In this document: in pieces, positions 33,811 through 42,353 of the stretch
Numbering within the stretch: position 1 is the stretch's first letter
How the letters are laid out: each line of letters begins with the position of its first letter
From: Atopobiaceae bacterium
Lineage (GTDB): Bacteria > Actinomycetota > Coriobacteriia > Coriobacteriales > Atopobiaceae
NCBI GenBank assembly: GCA_017510785.1
Contig: JAFWMH010000024.1
Location: 1 to 64,000, forward strand
Length of the DNA: 64,000 bases
Direction of reading: 5' to 3'
The notes under the pieces: generated by a model
Told to the model about the DNA's origin: nothing
The model's input: the letters and a program-made list of their open reading frames with translations, nothing else
Database searches by the model: none
Program-made: the position numbers and the translations under genes

Positions 33811-34578
33811 ATGCAACACCAACTCCTCCGCGTACAAGGACTGTGCGCGGGAACGGAAGACAAGCCCATCCTGCACAACATCGACCTCACCGTCGGCGCC
33901 GGAGAAACACACGTGCTCATGGGGCCAAACGGCGCGGGAAAGTCAACACTCGGGCACGTCATAATGGGCGACCCCGCCTACATGGTAAGCACGGGCTCCA
34001 TCGAGTTTGACGGTACCGACGTTACCGACGAGGCGGCCGACAAACGCTCGCTGGCAGGCATCTTCTTGAGTTACCAGGCGCCCGTTGAGGTGCCAGGCGT
34101 TCCCCTATACTCTTATTTGCGTACCATAACGCAAAAACGTCCCGAACTCAAGATGACAGCCCGCAAGTTCCGCGCCCGCGTGGGCGAAATGGCTGAGCAG
34201 CTCGATATGGACAGCTCGTTCCTCACCCGCGAACTCAACGTGGGCTTCTCAGGCGGCGAAAAAAAGAAAATCGAGATGCTTCAGCTCCTGCTGCTCAAGC
34301 CCAAGCTCGCCATTATGGACGAAACGGACTCCGGCCTCGACGTGGACGCACTCAGCGTGGTGAGCCGCGGCATTGAGGCGTATCGCGCCGAATGCGACGG
34401 AGCGCTTCTTGTGATCACGCATAACACGCGAATCCTCGAGCGGCTTACCGTGGATCGCACGCACGTTATGGTGCAGGGACGTCTTGTGGCCGAAGGCCCC
34501 GCATCCCTCATCGACGACATCGACGCACATGGCTTCGAGCAGTTCGAGCACCCACAGGCCAACGGGAGCGGTGAGTAG
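33811..34578 (+). CDS. sufC: Fe-S cluster assembly ATPase SufC
   Basis: A 255-residue ABC ATPase. Walker A is HVLMGPNGAGKSTLGHVIMG, the signature is NVGFSGGEKKKIEMLQLLLL, Walker B is KLAIMDETDSGLDVDALSVV, and the H-loop is ALLVITHNTRI. SufC drives conformational change in the SufBCD scaffold. It is the first gene of the operon, 31 bp from the operator repeats; GGGAGAG lies nine bases before the ATG. Confidence 0.97.
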   Translation: MQHQLLRVQGLCAGTEDKPILHNIDLTVGAGETHVLMGPNGAGKSTLGHVIMGDPAYMVSTGSIEFDGTDVTDEAADKRSLAGIFLSYQAPVEVPGVPLYSYLRTITQKRPELKMTARKFRARVGEMAEQLDMDSSFLTRELNVGFSGGEKKKIEMLQLLLLKPKLAIMDETDSGLDVDALSVVSRGIEAYRAECDGALLVITHNTRILERLTVDRTHVMVQGRLVAEGPASLIDDIDAHGFEQFEHPQANGSGE

Positions 34579-34579
34579 C

Positions 34580-36004
34580 GTGAGCGAGAGAACCAAGAAG
34601 CGCACGCAGGTTGCCGACGTGGATCGCTCGCTGTACGACTTCACGTACAGCGAGGAAGGATACGAGCGCTACGACGACGGCCTCACGCCCGACATCGTGC
34701 GTGCCATAAGCGAAAAGAAGGACGAGCCAGAGTGGATGCTCAACATGCGCTTGGCCGCCCTCGATACGTACCATGCCAAAGAGATGGCCTCCAACTGGGG
34801 CCCATCCATTGCGGGCCTCGACATGGATCACATCTCCACCTACGTGAGTCCGCGCACCAAGCAGGCCAAGAGCTGGGACGACGTACCCGACGACATCAAG
34901 AACACCTTCGAACGACTCGGCATTCCCGAGGCGGAGCGCGAAAGTCTCGCCGGCGTGGGTGCCCAGTACGACTCCGAAATCGTGTATCACAACATGCGAG
35001 AGGAAGTCGCCAAGGAAGGCGTGGTATACACCACCATTGAGGACGCTCTGCACGACCCTCAATGGGAGCCCATAGTGCACGAGTACTTCGGAACACTCAT
35101 CCCGCCTGCCGACCACAAGTTTGCGGCACTGCACTATGCCGTATGGAGCGGCGGGTCGTTCGTTTACGTACCTGCCGGCGTTACGGTGGACTACCCCCTG
35201 CAGAGTTACTTCCGTCTTAACGCCGAAGGAGCAGGCCAATTCGAACACACGCTCATAATCGTGGAGGAGGGAGCCAACCTGCACTTCATCGAGGGTTGCT
35301 CGGCCCCCAAGTATTATGAGGCCAACCTGCACGCAGGCGCGGTGGAGCTTTTCGTTAAGGACGGCGCACGCCTGCGCTACTCGACCATTGAGAACTGGTC
35401 GAAGAACATGTACAACCTCAACACCAAGCGCGCGCGGGTTGGCGCCGACGCCAAGATGGAATGGGTTTCGGGATCGTTCGGCAGCCACGTGAGCTACCTC
35501 TACCCCACCACCATATTGCAGGGCGACCGCTCGAGCTGCGAGTTTAGCGGCATCACCTTTGCGGGAGCCACGCAGGACCTCGACACAGGTTGCAAGGTTA
35601 TTCTTAACGGGGCAAACACCACGGCCACCGTCGACACCAAGTCCATTAGCAAGGATGGCGGTTGCAACACCTTCCGCAGCTCAGTCGTGGTGGGACGACG
35701 TGCGGCCAATGCACGCTGCTCCGTGAGCTGCCAATCCCTTATGCTCGACGACATCAGCAGGTCCGACACCATTCCCGCCATGGATGTGCGCAACGCCACC
35801 GCAAGCGTAGGGCACGAGGCGACCATCGGACGCATCTCCGACGACACGGTGCTGTACCTCATGAGCCGCGGTTGTTCGGAGGCTGAGGCCCGCACCATGG
35901 TAGTGGGTGGATTTGCCAACCCCGTGAGCAAGGAGCTCCCCTTGGAATACGCCGTCGAGATGAACAACCTCATCAAGCTCGAGATGGAAGGGGCAATAGG
36001 ATGA
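34580..36004 (+). CDS. sufB: Fe-S cluster scaffold protein SufB
   Basis: A 474-residue protein. The GTG at 34580 is chosen: it follows GGTGAG and lies one base after the sufC stop, and the encoded MSERTKKRTQVADVDRSLYD begins a normal SufB N-terminus. Conserved segments include YDSEIVYHNMREEVAKEGVV, KFAALHYAVWSGGSFVYVPA and NLHFIEGCSAPKYYEANLHA. The beta-helix core follows, with the late GHEATIGRISDDTVLYLMSR motif. It builds the nascent cluster with SufD and SufC. The end overlaps sufD by four bases. Confidence 0.97.
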   Translation: MSERTKKRTQVADVDRSLYDFTYSEEGYERYDDGLTPDIVRAISEKKDEPEWMLNMRLAALDTYHAKEMASNWGPSIAGLDMDHISTYVSPRTKQAKSWDDVPDDIKNTFERLGIPEAERESLAGVGAQYDSEIVYHNMREEVAKEGVVYTTIEDALHDPQWEPIVHEYFGTLIPPADHKFAALHYAVWSGGSFVYVPAGVTVDYPLQSYFRLNAEGAGQFEHTLIIVEEGANLHFIEGCSAPKYYEANLHAGAVELFVKDGARLRYSTIENWSKNMYNLNTKRARVGADAKMEWVSGSFGSHVSYLYPTTILQGDRSSCEFSGITFAGATQDLDTGCKVILNGANTTATVDTKSISKDGGCNTFRSSVVVGRRAANARCSVSCQSLMLDDISRSDTIPAMDVRNATASVGHEATIGRISDDTVLYLMSRGCSEAEARTMVVGGFANPVSKELPLEYAVEMNNLIKLEMEGAIG

Positions 36005-37074
36005 GCGTTAACGACGAACGCATTGCCTTGGAGAGGGTCAATACCCCTCCCGCACAAACGTGGAACTACTTGCGCACCAACGACATCACCCTCACCGTGC
36101 CAGCGCACTCGCGCAAGGGCGACGTGTTTTTTGCCTTGCCTCGCCTGTTCGAACAGGTCGAATGTGGCATGGGCCCAAAGGTTACGGAGTGGGTTGAGTC
36201 GCAGGCAGCGGATGCCCATTACGTTGAGGTGCGTGCCGGAGTCCAGCGCGCAGAACCCATCATCGCCGAAGACGATACCGGCGTGATGGTGCGTGCCGGA
36301 GCCGAGGCGACCATTGTGATTGGCGCGTCCCCCACAGAGGAGGCTCTCGATACGTCGGCATCGCTCGTGCGCATCATCGCAGAACGCGACACAACGGTAC
36401 ATGTGCTCGAGTTCGTGGCCGAGAATGCCGACCAGCATGTGCATTCTGTGGGCATCACCGCAGGCGCAAACGCACGCATCGACGTAAGGCAGTTCTTCCT
36501 CGCGGCAGGGACCACCGCCGCCGGCCTCACCGTCGCCCTTGACGGCGACCACGCGCGACTCGACCTTTCGTGTCGCTACCTCGGCCGTGAACACGACGTA
36601 CTCGACATCAACCACGTCGTCCGCCAGCGTGGGCGCCAAACCCGAGCCAACGTGCGCGAGTCGGGCGTGCTCGACGGCCACGCTCGCAAAGCACTGCGCG
36701 CAACGATTGACCTTATCCACGGTTCCTCAGGCTCGGAAGGTGCCGAGCTCGAGTCGGTTCTCGTGCTTTCGGACGACGTCACCAACAAAACGATGCCCGT
36801 CATCCTGTGCGACGAGGATGACGTAGCCGGCAACCACGGGGCGTCCATCGGCTCCATCGCGCCAGAACAAATTCAGTATTTGCGCGACCGCGGGCTCTCG
36901 CTTGAGGAAGCAGAGGCGCTTTACCAGCGCGCCTTGTTTGACGAGGCGCTCATCGCAGCACCCACAGCAGGGATTCGCCACACCGTACTCGCACGGGCAA
37001 CCGCAGTGCTGGGGGCCGACGTTGCGAATGATCTTGTGGCCGGCCTTGGTCTCGACGAAGCGAAAGAGGTTTAA
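36001..37074 (+). CDS. sufD: Fe-S cluster assembly protein SufD
   Basis: A 357-residue protein related to SufB but shorter. It carries the beta-helix repeats and the family C-terminal block: GHARKALRATIDLIHGSSGS, EDDVAGNHGASIGSIAPEQI and QYLRDRGLSLEEAEALYQRA. The start is within the ATGA overlap with sufB. SufD completes the SufBCD complex and is thought to help iron entry. The N-terminal part is weakly conserved, as usual. Confidence 0.95.
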   Translation: MSVNDERIALERVNTPPAQTWNYLRTNDITLTVPAHSRKGDVFFALPRLFEQVECGMGPKVTEWVESQAADAHYVEVRAGVQRAEPIIAEDDTGVMVRAGAEATIVIGASPTEEALDTSASLVRIIAERDTTVHVLEFVAENADQHVHSVGITAGANARIDVRQFFLAAGTTAAGLTVALDGDHARLDLSCRYLGREHDVLDINHVVRQRGRQTRANVRESGVLDGHARKALRATIDLIHGSSGSEGAELESVLVLSDDVTNKTMPVILCDEDDVAGNHGASIGSIAPEQIQYLRDRGLSLEEAEALYQRALFDEALIAAPTAGIRHTVLARATAVLGADVANDLVAGLGLDEAKEV

Positions 37075-37076
37075 CC

Positions 37077-38348
37077 ATGTGCGCCGCGCTAACTGCCGAG
37101 CAACTCATCGTCATCGAGCGCAGTCCTTACAAGCAGGACTTTCCCCTGCTCGCAAACAACCCCAATCTTACCTTCCTCGATAGCGCGGCCACGGCGCAGC
37201 GTCCTGCCGACGTGCTTGACGCCGAGAGGCGGTTCTACGAAACGATGAATGCCAACCCGTTGCGCGGCCTGTATCGCCTCTCCACGGAAGCGACGCAGAG
37301 CATTGCCAACGCACGGGCCCACATTGCGCGCTTTATTGGTGCCCTCGACGATGCGGGAAACCCTGAGAACGATGCCATCGTATTCACGCGCAACGCGAGC
37401 GAAGCGCTCAATCTCCTTGCACGCACAGTACCCGAGGTTGTGAGGCTTGGACCTGGCGACGAAGTCGTCATCTCCATTATGGAGCATCATTCCAACCTCA
37501 TACCTTGGCAGCAGGTATGCGCGGCAACAGGTGCGAAGCTTGTGTACTTGAGGCTCGAGGACTTCTCGATTCCTGCCGCCGAGCTCGAAGCAAAGATTGG
37601 ACCACATACCAAAATCGTTTCGGTAACCCATGTGTCCAACGTGCTCGGCGTTCAAAACAACGTGGCCGCCATTGCAGCTCGTGCGCACGAGGTTGGGGCC
37701 CTATGCATCGTGGACGGTGCGCAATCCGTGCCGCACATTGCCGTGGACGTTCGCTCCCTCGGATGTGACTTCCTGGCCTTTAGCGCCCACAAGCTAGGAG
37801 GCCCAATGGGCATAGGAGTGCTCTGGGGCAAGCCTGAGCTTCTCGAGGCAATGCCTCCCTTCCTCGTGGGCGGTGAGATGATCGATTCCGTTACCGAAAC
37901 GGATGCCGTATGGTCGCAGGTACCTCAAAAATTCGAGGCGGGCACACAAGATGCGGCGGGTTCGTTCGCAACCGACGCCGCACTCACCTATTTGGAGAAG
38001 CATGGCATGGAGGCGCTTGAAGAGCGCGAACGACTCCTCGCCAGCTATTTGTGCGAGCAGCTGCAAACGCGCGAGTACATCACCATCGTGGGACCCAGCG
38101 AGCCCCATCGCCATGTAGGGGCAGTCGCCTTCGACGTGCGCAACATCCATCCTCACGACGTCGCCTCCATACTCGACATGAGCGACGTGTGCATTCGCGC
38201 TGGTCATCATTGCGCACAACCGCTACTCTCGTATCTTGGATGGCACAGCACCTGCCGCGCAAGCGTTGCGTTTTACAACGACAAAGCCGATATCGACCGC
38301 CTGATGGAGGGTCTCGACACCGTTTGGGGGATATTTAATGGACGTTAG
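37077..38348 (+). CDS. sufS: Cysteine desulfurase SufS
   Basis: A 423-residue PLP enzyme that releases sulfur from cysteine. VVISIMEHHSNLIPWQQV marks the cofactor-stacking histidine, DFLAFSAHKLGGPMGIGVLW contains the PLP lysine, and DVCIRAGHHCAQPLLSYLGW holds the catalytic cysteine in the short SufS-type loop. These place it in group II (SufS), which needs SufU or SufE; sufU follows directly. The start is two bases after sufD and the end overlaps sufU by 11 bp. Confidence 0.97.
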   Translation: MCAALTAEQLIVIERSPYKQDFPLLANNPNLTFLDSAATAQRPADVLDAERRFYETMNANPLRGLYRLSTEATQSIANARAHIARFIGALDDAGNPENDAIVFTRNASEALNLLARTVPEVVRLGPGDEVVISIMEHHSNLIPWQQVCAATGAKLVYLRLEDFSIPAAELEAKIGPHTKIVSVTHVSNVLGVQNNVAAIAARAHEVGALCIVDGAQSVPHIAVDVRSLGCDFLAFSAHKLGGPMGIGVLWGKPELLEAMPPFLVGGEMIDSVTETDAVWSQVPQKFEAGTQDAAGSFATDAALTYLEKHGMEALEERERLLASYLCEQLQTREYITIVGPSEPHRHVGAVAFDVRNIHPHDVASILDMSDVCIRAGHHCAQPLLSYLGWHSTCRASVAFYNDKADIDRLMEGLDTVWGIFNGR

Positions 38349-38775
38349 CAGCCTGTATAACGAGCAATTCATGGATCACGTTACGCATCCAGATTACAAA
38401 TACGTGCTTGAGGGCGCCACGCACGAGCACGACGGTGTCAATCCCTCGTGCGGCGACGAGTTACATCTTTCGATTCGTCTCGGTGATGACGGGCGCATCG
38501 AAGAGTGCGCCTACACCGGCCACGGCTGCGCCGTTTCCATGGCGTCCGCCGACATGATGAGCGATCTTATGGTGGGCAAGACTCCTGCCGAGGCGCTTGA
38601 ACTATGTGCGCTGTTCAAGAGTATGGTGACGGGAGCAGAGAAGGACGACAACAAACTCGAGGAAGAACTCGACGAGGCCGCCATGCTCAAAGACGTAAGC
38701 CATATGCCCGCCCGCGTGAAGTGTGCCGAGCTCGCATGGCGCACCCTCGCAGAAATGATGCACGAGAGCGAATAG
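38338..38775 (+). CDS. sufU: Sulfur-transfer zinc protein SufU
   Basis: A 145-residue protein. The cysteines that bind zinc and accept sulfur from SufS are in GVNPSCGDELHLSIRLGDDG, CAYTGHGCAVSMASADMM and MPARVKCAELAWRTLAEMMH, with the Asp of SCGDE. The 18-residue insertion typical of SufU versus IscU is present. It overlaps sufS and ends two bases before the regulator gene. Confidence 0.95.
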   Translation: MDVSSLYNEQFMDHVTHPDYKYVLEGATHEHDGVNPSCGDELHLSIRLGDDGRIEECAYTGHGCAVSMASADMMSDLMVGKTPAEALELCALFKSMVTGAEKDDNKLEEELDEAAMLKDVSHMPARVKCAELAWRTLAEMMHESE

Positions 38776-38777
38776 CC

Positions 38778-39185
38778 ATGGCGGGGATGTTCTCTACAAA
38801 GGGGCAATACGCCCTGCGCGCCATGGCCGATTTGGCGCAACATGATGGCTGGGTGTCGCTCGGCGACGTGGCCAAGCGACAGAACATCTCACGCAAGTAC
38901 CTGGAACAGGTCATTTCGCTCATGAGCCGCGCAGGCTACGTGAAGAGTCTGCGCGGCAAGGGTGGCGGTTATCGGCTTACTCGCAAACCGGAAGACTATA
39001 CGCTCGGCCAAATCCTCCGCGCCGCAGAAGGATCGCTTGCTCCAGTCGACTGCTTGGACTGCACGCGCGGCGACATTTGCCCCGTCGTTGACACCTGCTC
39101 CACCATTTCGGTGTGGCGAGAGCTGGGCAAGGTCACGTCCGAGTATCTCGATAGCAAAACCTTGGCCGATATTATCCGCGAGTAG
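38778..39185 (+). CDS. Rrf2-family Fe-S-sensing transcription regulator
   Basis: A 135-residue protein. The winged helix-turn-helix is MFSTKGQYALRAMADLAQHD through RQNISRKYLEQVISLMSRAG with wing LRGKGGGYRLTRKPEDYTLG. A cysteine cluster, CLDCTRGDICPVVDTC, matches the Fe-S ligand region of IscR/SufR/RsrR-type regulators. It is expected to repress suf when its cluster is present, most simply at the repeats at 33732-33780. The ribosome site is weak, which fits low production of an operon-terminal regulator. Confidence 0.93.
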   Translation: MAGMFSTKGQYALRAMADLAQHDGWVSLGDVAKRQNISRKYLEQVISLMSRAGYVKSLRGKGGGYRLTRKPEDYTLGQILRAAEGSLAPVDCLDCTRGDICPVVDTCSTISVWRELGKVTSEYLDSKTLADIIRE

Positions 39186-39195
39186 ATAAATGATA

Positions 39196-39242
39196 AATGC
39201 ACCCCAACCCCAATACGCAACGGATTGGGGTTGGGGTGCATT
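39196..39242. terminator. Bidirectional hairpin, 19-bp perfect stem
   Basis: Arms 39196-39214 and 39224-39242 are fully complementary around a 9-base loop (ACGCAACGG). The stem is built from C-A-rich repeats. It lies between the convergent suf regulator gene and the ChW-repeat gene and is followed rightward by TCTGCTTTT, a modest T-rich tail. Confidence 0.85.
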
Positions 39243-39252
39243 CTGCTTTTAG

Positions 39253-40983
39253 CTACGCAACGCTAACGTTGCCAATCCAGCCCCACTTTACTGGAACCGA
39301 TGCGCCATAGTAGTTCATCCATTCCTCTAAGGTGCTTGTGCGCACGTACCCGTACACGCTATCGCGCACCGTCCCGTCGCCTACGTAAATGCCAACATGG
39401 CCCCAAATGCTGCCCGCAGTCGTATGCGGATGCGTGGACACGCTAACGATCATGCCCACCTTCAAATCGGCGAGGTCCGCCGAGAAGCAATACTCGTGGT
39501 ACAAGTCGCGTGCATCACCATAGAACCGGCCGAATCCAGCATTGGCATACACGTCCTCAACCCACTGTGCACAATACCCCGCCGGTGCCGAAGGCGTGGA
39601 GTACGACGATTGCACGAGACGCTGCTGAGCCGCATTGGCATCGGCAAGCGACTGTCCCTCCGTTACCACGGGTTCATCGGCCTTGTCTACAAAGCAGCCG
39701 TATTGGGCGGTTCCCACGCCTTCGGGCTCCATCCCCTTGGGAAGCACCTTGGTTTCGATGCTTTCGCATCGCAGAGAATACCCAGCCGTACCGGCCTTCT
39801 CGCCGTTCTTCGCCCAGTCGAGCCACCCGAAACGCTGTACATGCATCCGGTACCACACGTCGTAGTAATCGGCCGCTTCACCGGAGAGACGCATCGTCAT
39901 CGCCTCAACGCGCTTGGACTGCCCACTTGTGCCAGCCAGGCCACCGTTCGAAGCCTCGTCCTGCCAGCCTATGCCCTGCACGTGAGCACTATAGCACACA
40001 TCCCCCGCATGGTTGCCTCCAGCTAACTTTGCCTTGATGGCTTCCATGCGCAGACTCTGCCCAACCGTCCCAACCGTCCCTTTGCCACTTTTCCAGCCAA
40101 TACGCTGAACATGCCCATCGAGCGCAATGTATGCCGTACCATCCACGAACGGTTCTACGTCGGTTTGTTCTGGCGCAGGGCTACCCTTCGGAAGGATGGT
40201 TACGCACAGCGCCTCAACACGTCGTGAAACGCCGGCAGACCCGCAAGGCTCACCATTCTTGGCCCATCCAAGCCAGCCGAAGGTTTGCACATGCGCCTGA
40301 TACCACACGTCATACGACTTTGCGAGCTCATCGGAAAGCTTTATGCGAATCGCTTCGGCGCGCAGGGACCGACGTTCCGTACCAGCCAACGCACCATCGC
40401 TTACCCAATCCTGCCAGCCAATGGTTTGCACGTGCGTTCGGTAGCTTATGCCTTTGATTTGTTTGCCCTGGGCATCGCGTAGCTCGATTCTAAATGATTC
40501 CAAGCGAAGCGACCTGCCGAACGTACCCGTCGCTTCCCCATCACTCGACCAATCCTGCCATCCAATCGTTTGTACATGCGAGCGGTAGCGCACCGTTGGG
40601 ACTTGGTCCGCCTGCGGCTCGAGGCTCACACCCTGGTCCGGCGTGTTGCCCTCATCGGCATCTTCGCTTGCAGGCTTTTCTGTGGTTCGACCTTCTTGGA
40701 GCGATTGTGGTTCTTCCTCTTGTAGAGCTTCCTCGTCAGCCTCGGTCTCTGCCGCGGCTTCAGCAGCCTCAATTTCCTGCAACTCAACTTGCTCAGTATG
40801 TTCGCCCTGCTCCGCTTCTACGCCTTCCAGCTCCGCAGGCACTTCCGACGTCGTTTCTGGCTCGGATGGTAACGCCACGTCACTTGGTAGCGCAATACTC
40901 GGCGTCTCCTGCGCAAACGCTATGCTCGAACAAAGGGTAAGTAGTAAGAGAAACGTCGAAACTAGCCTTGCTGCCTTCTTCAT
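39253..40983 (-). CDS. Secreted six-ChW-repeat protein with C-terminal CHAP amidase-like domain
   Basis: A 576-residue protein. A signal peptide (MKKAARLVSTFLLLLTLCSS, cleavage near AFA-QE) precedes an acidic Glu/Ala-rich linker to about residue 125. Six ChW repeats of about 45 residues follow, each with a core such as SHVQTIGWQDWSSDG, THVQTIGWQDWVSDG or MHVQRFGWLDWAKNG. The fourth repeat is atypical (GHVQRIGWKSGKG, no second Trp). The last 120 residues contain PAGYCAQWVEDVYANAGFG and IWGHVGIYVGDGTVRDS, a Cys/His papain-like amidase layout (CHAP or NlpC/P60). ChW repeats attach proteins to clostridial-type cell surfaces. Probably a wall hydrolase or adhesin. Confidence 0.85.
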   Translation of the reverse strand: MKKAARLVSTFLLLLTLCSSIAFAQETPSIALPSDVALPSEPETTSEVPAELEGVEAEQGEHTEQVELQEIEAAEAAAETEADEEALQEEEPQSLQEGRTTEKPASEDADEGNTPDQGVSLEPQADQVPTVRYRSHVQTIGWQDWSSDGEATGTFGRSLRLESFRIELRDAQGKQIKGISYRTHVQTIGWQDWVSDGALAGTERRSLRAEAIRIKLSDELAKSYDVWYQAHVQTFGWLGWAKNGEPCGSAGVSRRVEALCVTILPKGSPAPEQTDVEPFVDGTAYIALDGHVQRIGWKSGKGTVGTVGQSLRMEAIKAKLAGGNHAGDVCYSAHVQGIGWQDEASNGGLAGTSGQSKRVEAMTMRLSGEAADYYDVWYRMHVQRFGWLDWAKNGEKAGTAGYSLRCESIETKVLPKGMEPEGVGTAQYGCFVDKADEPVVTEGQSLADANAAQQRLVQSSYSTPSAPAGYCAQWVEDVYANAGFGRFYGDARDLYHEYCFSADLADLKVGMIVSVSTHPHTTAGSIWGHVGIYVGDGTVRDSVYGYVRTSTLEEWMNYYGASVPVKWGWIGNVSVA

Positions 40984-41100
40984 GGCGTAATCCTCACTGG
41001 GTCCATCGGGCTTATCGCATTCCATATAGCCACAAACTATACCAGCAATCTTTATAATCCTTGGATTTTACGCATGGCGATGCATGCCAAGCACAACAAA

Positions 41101-41126
41101 ACGCCCCGAGCCGAAACCCGGGGCGT
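41101..41126 (-). terminator. Rho-independent terminator of fba
   Basis: ACGCCCCG (41101-41108) pairs with CGGGGCGT (41119-41126). Read leftward, the stem is followed by TTTTGTTGTG, a normal terminator tail. It lies about 20 bp past the duplicated fba 3' end. Confidence 0.75.
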
Positions 41127-41147
41127 CCGCACTTACGTGCAACTATT

Positions 41148-41275
41148 GCTTACGCCCAGCCCTTGCCGTCGCAGCCGAAGTTTGTGCAACGCGGCCAAGA
41201 CCGGGCCGCGCGCATACTTCGCCTGCGACGCCCGGCCTTCAGCTTACGCCCAGCCCTTGCCGTCGCAGCCGAAGT
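41148..41275. repeat. 34-bp direct repeat of the fba 3' end flanking 60 bp
   Basis: The last 30 or so coding bases of fba, its stop and two further bases (41242-41275) recur exactly at 41148-41181. The 60 bp between the copies is GC-rich and contains GCGGCC-AAGACC-GGGCCGC, a potential hairpin. The outer copy is followed by the fba terminator. Either a 94-bp tandem duplication or insertion of a small element with duplication of the target would give this. Confidence 0.9.
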
Positions 41276-42116
41276 CTACGATGAGCTCCTTGGCGCGATC
41301 GACGATGGCGTCGAAGCCAGGCTTGAGGAGCTTGCGCGGGTCGTAGTTCTTGCCCTTCTTGGCCTCGCCAGACTCGACGAAGTCCCACGTAGCCTTAGCC
41401 ATGGCAACCTGGAGGTCGGTGTTCACGTTAATCTTGGCGATGCCGTTGTCGATGGCTTCCTGAACCATAGCGGTCGGGATGCCGGTGCCGCCGTGAAGAA
41501 CGAGCGGGAGGTCGCCCGTGAGAGCCTTGATCTCGGCCAGACGATCCATGGAGAGGCCAGCCCAGTCGTCGGGATACAGGCCATGGATGTTGCCAATGCC
41601 GCAGGCGAGGAAGTCAACGCCGAGGTCGGCGATGGCCTTGCACTCTTCGGGATCGGCGAGCTCGCCGTTGGAGGCAACGCCGTCCTCGACGCCACCAATG
41701 CCGCCAACCTCAGCCTCGACGGAGATGCCCTTGCCGTGGCAGAGCTTCACGATCTCGGCGGTGCGCTCGAGGTTCATCTCGAACGTGGGCTCGTGGGAGC
41801 CATCATACATGATGGAGGTGAAGCCAGCGTCGATGGCCTTGAAGCAATCCTCATAGGAGCCGTGATCGAGGTGCATGGCAACGGGAACTGTGATGTTCAT
41901 GTAGTCAACGAGGTCGGCAACGACGTCGCGAACAACCTTGAAGCCCATCTGCCACTTGGCAGCACCAGCGGTGCACTGGATGATGACGGGAGCCTGGAGC
42001 TCCTCGGCGGCCAGAAGAATGGAGCGCGTCCACTCGAGGTCGTTGGTGTTGAAAGCGGCGATGCCGTAGTGGCCCTTTACGGCGGCGTCGAGCATGTACT
42101 TAGCGTTAACGAGCAT
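41244..42116 (-). CDS. fba: Class II fructose-bisphosphate aldolase
   Basis: A 290-residue zinc aldolase; GGGAGG precedes ATG 42116. VPVAMHLDHGSYEDCFKAID carries the zinc histidine and catalytic Asp, EVGGIGGVEDGVAS the active-site loop, and PLVLHGGTGIPTAMVQEAID another zinc ligand and phosphate loop. INVNTDLQVAMA completes the signature. It interconverts fructose-1,6-bisphosphate and triose phosphates in glycolysis. Its 3' end is partly duplicated downstream. Confidence 0.96.
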   Translation of the reverse strand: MLVNAKYMLDAAVKGHYGIAAFNTNDLEWTRSILLAAEELQAPVIIQCTAGAAKWQMGFKVVRDVVADLVDYMNITVPVAMHLDHGSYEDCFKAIDAGFTSIMYDGSHEPTFEMNLERTAEIVKLCHGKGISVEAEVGGIGGVEDGVASNGELADPEECKAIADLGVDFLACGIGNIHGLYPDDWAGLSMDRLAEIKALTGDLPLVLHGGTGIPTAMVQEAIDNGIAKINVNTDLQVAMAKATWDFVESGEAKKGKNYDPRKLLKPGFDAIVDRAKELIVDFGCDGKGWA

Positions 42117-42168
42117 GTGAAACCTCCCGACAAAACATGTGGCGTACCAGCGGTACCTTACTTGTGGC

Positions 42169-42174
42169 ATCATA
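42169..42174 (-). promoter_or_regulatory. Probable -10 element of fba
   Basis: TATGAT on the minus strand, about 53 bp upstream of the fba ATG. A short palindrome (GTACC-AGC-GGTAC, 42145-42157) follows it in the leader. No clear -35 was found. Confidence 0.4.
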
Positions 42175-42353
42175 GCGCGCTTCGCCACACTTGAGGGGAA
42201 AGGATTGGTGAGCGGTAGGTTGCAACCATGGGACGGCGCCACAATTGCCTGCTCACGCAAAAGCAATGCCGAAAAACACCCATTGCGCCCGTGTCGACAG
42301 AGCCGAAAACCTGTACCATGTGTACGGCCAAGTCCACTTTTAAGGAGGAACAT

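Noticed and set aside
35500-36720. 406-residue antisense frame across sufB and sufD
   Set aside because: Spans two genuine, conserved genes on the other strand; shadow of their codon bias.
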